A stretch of 64,000 nucleotides of DNA, from NCBI RefSeq assembly GCF_008369295.1, contig NZ_VOBG01000004.1, positions 124,001-188,000 on the forward strand. Direction: 5' to 3'. The stretch is from Pseudomonas sp. ANT_H4. GTDB lineage: Bacteria > Pseudomonadota > Gammaproteobacteria > Pseudomonadales > Pseudomonadaceae. The notes under the pieces were generated by a model. It worked only from the letters and a program-made list of their open reading frames with translations. It ran no database searches and had not been told where the DNA came from. Positions 30,321 to 38,386 of the stretch are shown piece after piece. Every line of letters starts with the position of its first letter. Position 1 is the first letter of the stretch. Made by a program: the position numbers and the translations under genes.

Positions 30321-30412
30321 GCCCGCACCAACGACGGAGCGGGCTCAAGGACAAAGGCGTCGTTACCCGTGAGCTGCTTGCACAAGCGGCCCGCAGGAAC
30401 GGCGCTTTTTTT
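30321..30412 (+). promoter_or_regulatory. NasT-type antiterminator hairpins and attenuator before nasS
   Basis: The first hairpin is GCCCGCACC (30321-30329), loop AACGAC, GGAGCGGGC (30336-30344), with one internal mismatch. The second is GAC, loop AAAGGC, GTC (30350-30361). Both hexaloops have A at position 1 and G at position 4, the ANTAR-binding rule. The 3' side of the second hairpin lies inside the 5' arm of a long terminator stem (GCGTCGTT 30357-30364 with AACGGCGC 30398-30405), which is followed by seven T. Confidence 0.75.
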
Positions 30413-30442
30413 GAGAAAGAAGGTCATGAAAGGTAGATGTTG

Positions 30443-31669
30443 ATGAATGATTCGGTCGGCAACAGCCAGAAGAGCGATCCACTGGCCTGGGTCAACGGCA
30501 GCGATGCTCCGGAAAAGAGCAGCCTCAACCTGGGTTTCATGGCCTTGAGCGATTGCGCCTCGGTAGTAGTTGCCGCAACCCAGGGCTTCGCCCAGCCTTA
30601 TGGACTGACGCTGAACCTCAAGCGCCAGTCATCCTGGGCCAACCTGCGGGACAAACTGGTCAGCGGCGAACTGGACGCGGCCCACAGCCTGTATGGACTG
30701 ATCTATGCCGTGCACCTGGGCATCGGCGGTGTGGCGCCCACCGACATGGCCGTGTTGATGGGGCTGAACCAGAACGGCCAGAGCATCAACCTGTCTCACG
30801 GTTTGCAACAACAAGGGGTGACCAGTCCTGAGGCACTGGATCGCCACGTGCACCAAAGCCGAACAAAACTCACCTTCGCCCAGACCTTTCCCACAGGTAC
30901 ACACGCCATGTGGCTGTATTACTGGCTCGCCAGCCAAGGCATTCATCCGCTGCAGGACGTCAATAGTGTGGTGGTACCGCCGCCGCAAATGGTCGCGCAC
31001 CTGCAAGCCGGACGGATTGACGGTTTTTGCGTGGGCGAGCCCTGGTGCGCCAGTGCGGTAAAACAGAACCAGGGCTTTACCCTGGCCACCACCCAGGCGA
31101 TCTGGCCGGATCATCCGGAAAAAGTCCTCGGCTGCACCAAGGCCTTCGTCGAGCAATACCCCAATACTGCCCGCGTATTGGTGATGGCTATTCTGGAGGC
31201 CAGTCGTTTTATCGAACAAAGCCCTGAAAACCGCCGCTCTACCGCACACTTGCTAAGTGCCCGTGAATATCTGGACGCACCGCTCGATTGCATCGAACCG
31301 CGCTTGCTGGGTAACTACGACGACGGTCTGGGCAACCATTGGCAGGATGCCCACGCCCTGCGCTTTCACGCAGGCGGCGAGGTCAACCTGCCCTATCTGT
31401 CCGATGGCATGTGGTTCATGACCCAATTTCGTCGCTGGGGCTTATTGCGCGAAGACCCTGATTACCTGGTTATCGCCCGTCAGGTACAGCAGTTGGCGCT
31501 CTATCGTGAAGCCGCCACGGCGGCGGGTATTACGGCCGGGGATAAAGAAATGCGCAGCAGCCAGCTGATCGACGGCAAGGTCTGGGATGGCTCGGACCCG
31601 GCCGGCTATGCCCGCAGCTTCCGCCTGCATGCCATGGTCGACAACACCGTCCAGCTTGCTCGACGCTAA
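30443..31669 (+). CDS. nasS: Nitrate-sensing NasS protein
   Basis: Cytoplasmic nitrate/nitrite sensor that holds NasT inactive until nitrate binds. The 408-residue chain resembles the NrtA/CmpA periplasmic binding proteins (LNLGFMALSDCASVVVAATQGF, HSLYGLIYAVHLG, GFCVGEPWCASAVKQ) but has no signal peptide, which distinguishes the sensor from the transport form. The ATG at 30443 is best placed behind AAGG at 30429-30433; an ATG at 30437 in the same frame is possible. It is followed after 15 bases by nasT and preceded by a leader attenuator. Confidence 0.92.
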   Translation: MNDSVGNSQKSDPLAWVNGSDAPEKSSLNLGFMALSDCASVVVAATQGFAQPYGLTLNLKRQSSWANLRDKLVSGELDAAHSLYGLIYAVHLGIGGVAPTDMAVLMGLNQNGQSINLSHGLQQQGVTSPEALDRHVHQSRTKLTFAQTFPTGTHAMWLYYWLASQGIHPLQDVNSVVVPPPQMVAHLQAGRIDGFCVGEPWCASAVKQNQGFTLATTQAIWPDHPEKVLGCTKAFVEQYPNTARVLVMAILEASRFIEQSPENRRSTAHLLSAREYLDAPLDCIEPRLLGNYDDGLGNHWQDAHALRFHAGGEVNLPYLSDGMWFMTQFRRWGLLREDPDYLVIARQVQQLALYREAATAAGITAGDKEMRSSQLIDGKVWDGSDPAGYARSFRLHAMVDNTVQLARR

Positions 31670-31684
31670 CAGGAGCCAGACCTT

Positions 31685-32260
31685 ATGCTGCGTATCCTGC
31701 TGATCAACGACACCCCGCGCAAAGTCGGACGCCTCAAGGCGGCGCTGACTGAAGCCGGTTTTGAAGTCATCGACGAGTCCGGCCTGACCATCGACCTGCC
31801 AGCACGGGTCGAAACGGTGCGCCCGGATGTGATTCTGATCGATACCGAGTCACCGGGCCGAGATGTGATGGAGCAAGTGGTGCTGGTCAGCCGCGACCAG
31901 CCGCGCCCCATCGTGATGTTTACCGACGAGCACGACCCAGACGTTATGCGTCAGGCGATCAAGTCCGGGGTCAGCGCCTATATCGTCGAAGGCATCCAGG
32001 CCCAGCGCCTGCAACCGATCCTCGACGTGGCGATGGCTCGCTTCGAGAGCGACCAGGCCTTGCGCGCGCAGTTGCAGGCCCGTGACCAGCAACTGGCGGA
32101 ACGCAAACGCATCGAACTGGCCAAGGGCCTGTTGATGAAAATGAAGGACTGCAATGAGGAAGAGGCCTACACCCTAATGCGCCGCCAGGCCATGAGCCGG
32201 CAGCAGAAGCTGATTCAAGTGGCGGAGCAGATTATTGCCATGAGTGAGTTGTTGGGCTGA
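31685..32260 (+). CDS. nasT: ANTAR-domain antiterminator NasT
   Basis: An RNA-binding response-regulator-like protein of 191 residues. The N-terminal receiver-like domain (about 1-125) starts LRILLINDTPRKVGRLK and has an acidic pocket (LIDTESPG). A coiled linker (about 115-140) leads to the C-terminal ANTAR domain (KRIELAKGLLMKMKDCNEEEAYTLMRRQAM). In characterised relatives, NasT released by NasS binds paired A1/G4 hexaloop hairpins in nas and nir leaders and prevents termination. Matching structures occur three times in this locus. Confidence 0.95.
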   Translation: MLRILLINDTPRKVGRLKAALTEAGFEVIDESGLTIDLPARVETVRPDVILIDTESPGRDVMEQVVLVSRDQPRPIVMFTDEHDPDVMRQAIKSGVSAYIVEGIQAQRLQPILDVAMARFESDQALRAQLQARDQQLAERKRIELAKGLLMKMKDCNEEEAYTLMRRQAMSRQQKLIQVAEQIIAMSELLG

Positions 32261-32274
32261 CCTCACACCAACAT

Positions 32275-32290
32275 TGGCTCAGCTCTTGCT
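32275..32290 (+). promoter_or_regulatory. Sigma-54 promoter of nasA
   Basis: TTGGCTC-agctc-TTGCT places GG (32276-32277) twelve bases from GC (32288-32289), close to the -24/-12 consensus. It starts 15 bases after the nasT stop and gives a start near 32301, directly before the first leader hairpin. Confidence 0.65.
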
Positions 32291-32304
32291 ATGTAATCAC
32301 CACA

Positions 32305-32388
32305 GGTAACCAACGGCGGTTGCCCCCTCTACGACAAAGACGTCGCCCACCCGGTTTGCCCACGCGAACCCCGGTGGCGGCGTTTTTT
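32305..32388 (+). promoter_or_regulatory. NasT-type antiterminator hairpins and attenuator before nasA
   Basis: First hairpin: GGTAACC, loop AACGGC, GGTTGCC (32305-32324), a seven-pair stem. Second: CGAC, loop AAAGAC, GTCG (32332-32345). Both loops keep A1 and G4. The 3' side of the second hairpin overlaps the 5' arm of the terminator (CGTCGCCCACCCGG 32341-32354, pairing with CCCCGGTGGCGGCG 32369-32382 through one bulge), followed by TTTTTT. The two structures are mutually exclusive. Confidence 0.85.
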
Positions 32389-32484
32389 CGTTTTGGCCCC
32401 ATAGCCCGGGGCCGGTGGGGCGACTCTAACCAGCTGCTCCATCACAAGGCCTTCTTACAAGCCCCCTTACCGCTGAGGTGCGTG

Positions 32485-33696
32485 ATGAAATCAAGCTTCT
32501 GGAAATCCGGTCACACCCCGACCTTGTTTGCCGCGTTCCTGTATTTCGACCTGAGCTTCATGGTCTGGTACCTGCTGGGCCCGTTGGCGGTGCAGATCGC
32601 CACCGACCTGCAACTGACCACTCAGCAGCGCGGCCTGGTGGTGGCGACGCCGATCCTGGCCGGCGCCATATTGCGATTCCTGATGGGCATGCTGGCAGAC
32701 AAGCTCTCGCCCAAGACCGCCGGCCTGATCGGCCAGGTAATTGTCATCTGCGCGCTGTTCGTCGCCTGGAAACTGGGCATTCACAGCTATGAACAAGCCC
32801 TGCTGCTGGGACTGTTCCTGGGCATGGCCGGCGCCTCTTTCGCCGTCGCCCTGCCCCTGGCCTCCCAGTGGTACCCCGCCGAACATCAGGGCAAGGCCTT
32901 GGGCATTGCCGGTGCGGGCAACTCGGGCACAGTGTTTGCCGCCTTGCTGGCACCGGTGCTGGCGGCTGCGTTTGGCTGGAGCAATGTATTTGGCTTCGCG
33001 TTGATCCCGCTGATCCTGACGCTGATTGTCTTCGCCTGGCTGGCCCGCAACGCGCCTGATCGACCGAAAGCCAAATCCATGGCCGACTATTTCAAGGCGC
33101 TGGGCGACCGCGACAGCTGGTGGTTCATGTTCTTCTATAGCGTGACCTTCGGCGGCTTTATCGGCCTGGCCAGCGCCCTGCCCGGCTACTTCAACGACCA
33201 ATACGGCTTGAGCCCGGTGACCGCTGGCTATTACACCGCCGCCTGCGTGTTTGGCGGCAGCCTGATGCGTCCCTTGGGAGGCGCGTTGGCGGATCGTTTC
33301 GGCGGGATTCGCACCCTGCTCGGCATGTACGGCGTGGCGGCGATCTGCATCGCGGCGGTGGGCTTCAACCTGCCGAGTTCCTACGCAGCCCTCGCTCTGT
33401 TCGTCTGTACCATGCTTGGCCTCGGCGCTGGCAACGGCGCGGTGTTCCAGCTGGTGCCCCAGCGCTTTCGTCGTGAGATCGGCGTGATGACCGGCCTGAT
33501 CGGCATGGCCGGCGGCATCGGCGGCTTTGCCCTGGCGGCAGGCATGGGTGCAATCAAACAAAGCACCGGCAGCTATCAGATTGCGCTTTGGCTGTTCGCC
33601 AGCCTGGGTGTGTTGGCCTGGTTCGGCCTGTATGGCGTCAAGCGTCGCTGGAGAACCACCTGGGGTTCGGCAGCGGTCACCGCTGCGCGAGTCTGA
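32485..33696 (+). CDS. nasA: NarK/NasA-family nitrate transporter (MFS)
   Basis: Inner-membrane nitrate uptake protein of 403 residues with about 12 membrane segments. Nitrate-porter signatures are visible: the RFLMGMLADKLSPK loop, GLFLGMAGASFAVALPLASQWYP, and the second signature GLGAGNGAVFQLVPQRF. The family's arginine in the first signature is present. The ATG at 32485 follows GAGGTG and the long leader; an open frame upstream to 32320 covers the leader RNA and is not coding. The stop overlaps the next gene's ATG by one base. Confidence 0.94.
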   Translation: MKSSFWKSGHTPTLFAAFLYFDLSFMVWYLLGPLAVQIATDLQLTTQQRGLVVATPILAGAILRFLMGMLADKLSPKTAGLIGQVIVICALFVAWKLGIHSYEQALLLGLFLGMAGASFAVALPLASQWYPAEHQGKALGIAGAGNSGTVFAALLAPVLAAAFGWSNVFGFALIPLILTLIVFAWLARNAPDRPKAKSMADYFKALGDRDSWWFMFFYSVTFGGFIGLASALPGYFNDQYGLSPVTAGYYTAACVFGGSLMRPLGGALADRFGGIRTLLGMYGVAAICIAAVGFNLPSSYAALALFVCTMLGLGAGNGAVFQLVPQRFRREIGVMTGLIGMAGGIGGFALAAGMGAIKQSTGSYQIALWLFASLGVLAWFGLYGVKRRWRTTWGSAAVTAARV

Positions 33697-35366
33697 TGAG
33701 CCTGCAACTGAGTTTCGCCCAGGCCAGCGCCATCGGCCCACGGTCGGAAAACCAGGACGCCCTGCGCCTGGTTACCCCGGCTCCTGAACTGGCCGCCAGC
33801 AAAGGCTATTTGTGCGCCATTGCCGACGGCGTCAGCTAGTGCGCCGACGGCGGCCTGGCCGCGCGCTCGACCTTGCAGGCCCTGGCCCTGGATTATTACG
33901 CCACGCCGCAAACCTGGGGCGTGGCCCAGTCCCTGGACCGCCTGCTGCTGGCGCAAAACCGCTGGTTGCAGGCCAACGGTGGCGGCCTGCCACTGCTGAC
34001 CACTCTCAGCGCCCTGGTATTTCGCGGACAGCGTTTTACCCTGGCCCATGTCGGCGACTGTCGGGTCTACCGCTGGCTCGATGATCAATTGCTGCGCATC
34101 AGCGAAGAGCACGTATGGGAGCAACCGGGCATGCAGCATGTGCTCAAGCGCGCCCTTGGCCTGGATCAACACTTGGTGGTGGATTTCCTTGATGCAGAAC
34201 TGCGCGAGGGCGAATGCTTCCTGCTGCTCAGCGATGGCGTCTGGGCCTCCCTGGGAGATCACGCCATCAGCGCAATCCTGCGGGAACAAACGGACCTGGG
34301 CCTGGCCGTGAATACCCTGGTCAACTCAGCTCATCTGGCCGGCAGCCAGGACAATGCCAGTGCGATGCTGGTGCGTATCGACCAACTCGGCGCCGCCACC
34401 CTCGGCGACGCTCTGGTGCAGTTGCAGCAGTGGCCATTGCCCCCGGCGTTGAAACCGGGGCAACACTTCGAAGGCTGGCAGGTGGAAGCAGTGCTGGGGC
34501 AGAGCCGGCAGTCCCTGCTCTATAGGGTGCGTGATGCCCAGCAACAGGCTTGGCTGCTGAAGACCTTGCCGGTCAGCCATGATGATGACCTGCAAGCTGC
34601 GCAAGCCTTGCTGGCGGAGGAATGGTTTCTGCGCCGGGTGGCCGGGCGGGCGTTTCCTGAAGTGCATTCAGCCAGCGGGCGTCAGCATTTGTACTACGTG
34701 ATGCGTGAATACGCAGGCCAAACCCTCGCCGAACTGTTCAAGCAGCACGGCCCGCTGCCACTGGCGCAATGGCAGTCCCTGGCCGAGCGCCTGCTGCGGG
34801 CCGTCGGCCAGTTGCACCGAAGGCAGATCTTGCATCGCGACATCAAGCCGGAAAATCTGCTGCTGGGAGAGGACGGCGAACTGCGCGTGCTGGATTTTGG
34901 CCTGGCCTACTGTCCCGGACTTTCCGAGGATCGCGCACACCTGTTGCCGGGCACACCGAGTTTCATCGCCCCCGAGGCCTTCAACGGCGACCGTCCTACC
35001 CCACAACAGGACTTGTACAGCATTGGCGTGACCTTGTATTACCTGCTCACTGGGCATTATCCCTACGGTGAAATCGAAGCCTTTCAACGGCCAAAATTCA
35101 CCACACCTGTCAGCGCCAGTCGTTATCGACCGGACCTGCCCGAGTGGCTGCAACAAAGCCTGGAACAAGCCGTAGCAGCGCAACCCGAACAACGCTACGA
35201 AACCGCCGAAGAGTGGTTGCTGGTGCTGGAGCAGGCCGACCGTCGTGAGTTGAGCATCCGACCCAAACCGCTGCTGGAGCGAGAGCCGCTGAAGGTCTGG
35301 CGGACGCTGGCGCTGGTGTCGTTGTTGATCAATATGGTGCTGCTGTACTGGCTGTTGCACCACTAA
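33696..35366 (+). pseudogene. PP2C phosphatase-Ser/Thr kinase fusion, interrupted by an in-frame amber codon
   Basis: The frame starts at ATG 33696 (TGATG overlap with nasA) and would encode 556 residues. It has a PP2C-like domain (SENQDA, IADGVS, then CADGGLAARS; later AHVGDCRVYRW and LLLSDGVW) and a protein-kinase domain (HRDIKPENLL, LDFGLAYCPG, GTPSFIAPEAF). One C-terminal membrane segment (TLALVSLLINMVLLYWLL) follows. TAG at 33837-33839, codon 48, interrupts it; the frame continues unchanged and a CAG glutamine there would restore continuity. The glycine loop of the kinase is weak. Downstream re-initiation (a TTG at 33873) could still give kinase without the complete phosphatase metal site. 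A sequencing error is the main alternative. Confidence 0.85.
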
Positions 35367-35445
35367 CGGGCGGCTCGCCTTGAATGGGTGCAGGCCAACA
35401 TCGATAAAAAACGTCGCAAGCCAATAAATACGTGCTTCACGCCAC

Positions 35446-35462
35446 TTGGCACAACCACTGCA
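35446..35462 (+). promoter_or_regulatory. Sigma-54 promoter of nirB operon
   Basis: TTGGCAC-aacca-CTGCA matches TGGCAC-N5-TTGCA closely, with GG (35448-35449) and GC (35460-35461) twelve bases apart. The predicted start is near 35473, ahead of the leader hairpins. Confidence 0.75.
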
Positions 35463-35492
35463 TTACCTTCCTCAACAACATACATACAGCCC

Positions 35493-35582
35493 AGCCTTCA
35501 ACGACGAAGGCTGCGCTTCCCGAGAGAACGGGACCAGGACAAAGGCGTCCTCGCTAGCTAACTAGCGGGGACGCTTTTTTTT
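35493..35582 (+). promoter_or_regulatory. NasT-type antiterminator hairpins and attenuator before nirB
   Basis: Three A1/G4 hexaloop hairpins lie in series: AGCCTTC-AACGAC-GAAGGCT (35493-35512), TCCCG-AGAGAA-CGGGA (35518-35533) and AGGAC-AAAGGC-GTCCT (35536-35551). The last overlaps the 5' arm of a 13-pair terminator (GCGTCCTCGCTAG 35545-35557 with CTAGCGGGGACGC 35562-35574), followed by eight T. Antitermination by NasT in the nirB leader is known from Pseudomonas aeruginosa. Confidence 0.9.
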
Positions 35583-35618
35583 GTTTGCGCGTGATTTGTC
35601 GAGCCTGCGGAGAACGAC

Positions 35619-38072
35619 ATGAAGAAACTCAAACTGGTGATGATCGGCAACGGCATGGCCGGGGTTCGCACCCTTGAAGAATTGCTCAAGCTGAGCAGCG
35701 AGCTGTACGACATCACCGTCTTTGGCGCCGAGCCCCACACCAACTACAACCGTATCCTGCTGTCGCCGGTGCTGGCCGGAGAGCAGACCTTCGAGGAGAT
35801 CGTGCTCAACGACCTGAGCTGGTACCTGGACAACAACATCAAGCTGTTGCTCAACCGCAAAGTGGTGCAGATCGACCGGGTCAAACGCAAAGTCATCGCC
35901 GAGGACGGCAGCGAAGCCGAGTACGACCGCCTGCTGATCGCCACCGGTTCGACGCCTTTTATCCTGCCAATCCCAGGCAACACCCTGCAGGGTGTGATCG
36001 GCTACCGCGACATCGCCGACACCCAAGTGATGATCAACACCGCCAAGACCCACAAGCACGCGGTGGTGATCGGCGGCGGCCTGCTGGGTCTGGAAGCGGC
36101 CAACGGCTTGATGCTGCGGGGCATGCACGTCACGGTGGTGCATATCGGCGAATGGCTGCTGGAACGGCAACTGGACAAGACCAGCGGCCAACTGCTGCAA
36201 ACCGAACTGGAAAGCCGTGGCCTGGTGTTCCGTCTGTGCGAACAAACCACAGCCCTACACGACGCAGGCAACGGTCGGGTCGGCTCGGTGCAGTTCAAGA
36301 ATGGCGACGTGATCCCCGCCGACCTGGTGGTGATGGCCGCTGGCATCCGTCCCAATACCGAACTCGCGGAAAAATCCGGCATCCCCTGCAACCGCGGGAT
36401 TCTGGTCAACGACACCCTGCAAACCTACGACCCGCGCATCTACGCCATCGGCGAGTGCGCCAGCCATCGCGGGATTGCCTATGGCCTGGTGGCGCCGCTG
36501 TTCGAACAAGCCAAGGTCTGCGCCAACCATCTCGCACAGCTGGGCTTTGCTCGCTATCAGGGCTCGGTGACCTCGACCAAACTGAAAGTCACCGGTATCG
36601 ACCTGTTTTCCGCCGGGGACTTCATGGGCGGCGAAGGCACGGAAACCATCACCCTTTCCGACCCCATTGGCGGCGTCTACAAGAAGCTGGTGATCAAGGA
36701 CGACATCCTCGTTGGCGCTTGCCTGTACGGCGACACCGCAGACGGCGGCTGGTATTTCCGGCAGATCCGTGAGAACCACGCCATTGGCGAGATTCGCGAC
36801 CACCTGATGTTTGGCGAAAATGCCATCGGTGATGTAGGCCACCAAGGCCAGGACAAGGCCATGAGCATGGCCGACAACGCCGAAGTCTGCGGTTGTAACG
36901 GCGTGTGCAAGGGCACCATCGTCAAGGCCATTCAGGAACACGGGCTGTTCAGCGTCGATGACGTCAAAAAGCACACCAAGGCCGCCAGCTCCTGCGGTTC
37001 CTGTGCAGGATTGGTGGAACAGATCCTGATCAACACCGTGGGCGGTGCGGCCGACGTCAAACCGAAAAGCGAAAAAGCCATCTGCGGCTGCAGCGACCAC
37101 AACCACGGGCAGATCCGCCAGGCCATCCGCGACCAGTACCTGCTGACCATCGCTGGCACCATGAGCTACCTGAACTGGCGCACCCCCAACGGCTGCGCAA
37201 CTTGCCGCCCGGCGCTGAACTACTACCTGATCTCCACCTGGCCAGGCGAAGCCAAGGACGACCCGCAATCCAGGCTGATCAACGAACGGGCCCACGCCAA
37301 CATTCAGAAAGACGGCACCTACTCAGTAGTCCCGAGGATGTGGGGCGGTGTGACCAATCCCTCTGAACTGCGCCGTATCGCCGATGTGGCCGACAAGTAC
37401 AACGTGCCGATGGTCAAGGTCACCGGCGGGCAGCGCATCGATTTGCTGGGCATCAAGAAGCAGGACTTGCCGGGGGTCTGGAAAGACCTCGATATGCCGT
37501 CCGGGCACGCCTACGGAAAATCCATCCGCACCGTGAAGACCTGCGTCGGCAGTGAGTTCTGCCGCTTCGGCACACAAAATTCGACGCAACTGGGCATCGA
37601 GCTGGAACATGACCTATTCAACATGTGGTCGCCCCACAAGGTCAAGCTGGCGGTCTCCGGCTGCCCGCGCAACTGCTCGGAAGCGGGGATCAAGGATGTG
37701 GGAATCATCGGTGTCGATTCCGGTTGGGAGATGTACATCGGCGGCAACGGCGGGATCAAGACAGAAGTCGCCGAGTTCTTCGTCAAGCTGAAAACTGCCG
37801 AAGAAGTGCGCGAATACAACGGCGCGTTCCTGCAGCTGTACCGCGAAGAGGCCTTCTACCTGGAGCGCACCGTGCACTACCTGCAACGAGTCGGCATGGA
37901 GCACATAAAGAAAGCCGTACTGGAAGACCCGGCACGGCGCCAGGCCCTTAACGAACGCCTGCAGTTCTCCCTGTCGTTCGAACAGGACCCATGGAAAGAG
38001 CGTCTGGAACAGCCGTTGCTGAAAAAGGAATTCGACACCATCTCCGTCAAACAGCTGGAGGTACTGGCATGA
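35619..38072 (+). CDS. nirB: Assimilatory nitrite reductase (NADH), large subunit
   Basis: Reduces nitrite to ammonium in the cytoplasm with NADH. The 817-residue protein has an N-terminal FAD/NAD domain (MIGNGMAGVRTLEELL; VVIGGGLLGLEAANGL). A BFD-type [2Fe-2S] region follows (CGCNGVCKGTIVKAI, SCGSCAGLVEQIL). The C-terminal sulfite/nitrite reductase half carries the siroheme-[4Fe-4S] cysteines (GSEFCRFG ... GCPRNCSEAG). It is the first gene of nirB-nirD-nasC-cobA, and its stop overlaps nirD by four bases. Confidence 0.96.
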   Translation: MKKLKLVMIGNGMAGVRTLEELLKLSSELYDITVFGAEPHTNYNRILLSPVLAGEQTFEEIVLNDLSWYLDNNIKLLLNRKVVQIDRVKRKVIAEDGSEAEYDRLLIATGSTPFILPIPGNTLQGVIGYRDIADTQVMINTAKTHKHAVVIGGGLLGLEAANGLMLRGMHVTVVHIGEWLLERQLDKTSGQLLQTELESRGLVFRLCEQTTALHDAGNGRVGSVQFKNGDVIPADLVVMAAGIRPNTELAEKSGIPCNRGILVNDTLQTYDPRIYAIGECASHRGIAYGLVAPLFEQAKVCANHLAQLGFARYQGSVTSTKLKVTGIDLFSAGDFMGGEGTETITLSDPIGGVYKKLVIKDDILVGACLYGDTADGGWYFRQIRENHAIGEIRDHLMFGENAIGDVGHQGQDKAMSMADNAEVCGCNGVCKGTIVKAIQEHGLFSVDDVKKHTKAASSCGSCAGLVEQILINTVGGAADVKPKSEKAICGCSDHNHGQIRQAIRDQYLLTIAGTMSYLNWRTPNGCATCRPALNYYLISTWPGEAKDDPQSRLINERAHANIQKDGTYSVVPRMWGGVTNPSELRRIADVADKYNVPMVKVTGGQRIDLLGIKKQDLPGVWKDLDMPSGHAYGKSIRTVKTCVGSEFCRFGTQNSTQLGIELEHDLFNMWSPHKVKLAVSGCPRNCSEAGIKDVGIIGVDSGWEMYIGGNGGIKTEVAEFFVKLKTAEEVREYNGAFLQLYREEAFYLERTVHYLQRVGMEHIKKAVLEDPARRQALNERLQFSLSFEQDPWKERLEQPLLKKEFDTISVKQLEVLA

Positions 38073-38386
38073 ACTGGCTGGATATCTGCGCCCTCGAAGA
38101 AATCAACGCCCTCGGCTCGCGCATCATCAAAGGACCGAAAGGCGAGATCGCGATTTTTCGTACCAGTGACGACGAAGTCTTCGCCCTTGACGACCGCTGC
38201 CCGCACAAGGGCGGCCCGCTGTCCCAGGGTTTGATCTACGGCAAACGCGTGGCCTGCCCGCTGCACAACTGGCAGATCGACCTGGCGTCCGGTGAAGCTC
38301 AGGCCCCGGACATCGGCTGCGCCCACCATCATCACGCCCGGGTCGAAAACGGCCGGGTGATGCTGGCCCTGCGGGACGCCGGTTGA
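38069..38386 (+). CDS. nirD: Nitrite reductase small subunit (Rieske-type)
   Basis: A 105-residue Rieske-fold subunit of NADH-nitrite reductase. The two-part cluster motif is present in full: CPHKGGP and, 16 residues on, CPLHNW, so it can in principle bind a [2Fe-2S] cluster. It starts at the ATGA overlap with nirB (38069) and ends in a TGATG overlap with nasC, so the three are translationally coupled. Confidence 0.94.
   Translation: MNWLDICALEEINALGSRIIKGPKGEIAIFRTSDDEVFALDDRCPHKGGPLSQGLIYGKRVACPLHNWQIDLASGEAQAPDIGCAHHHHARVENGRVMLALRDAG

Noticed and set aside
32491..33741. Minus-strand frame of 416 codons opposite nasA
   Set aside because: Very Q/H/G-rich antisense shadow of a conserved membrane transporter.
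33837..33839. TAG as a recoded amino acid (pyrrolysine-like readthrough) in the kinase gene
   Set aside because: Nothing in the window supports a recoding system, and a simple CAG-to-TAG change explains the stop.
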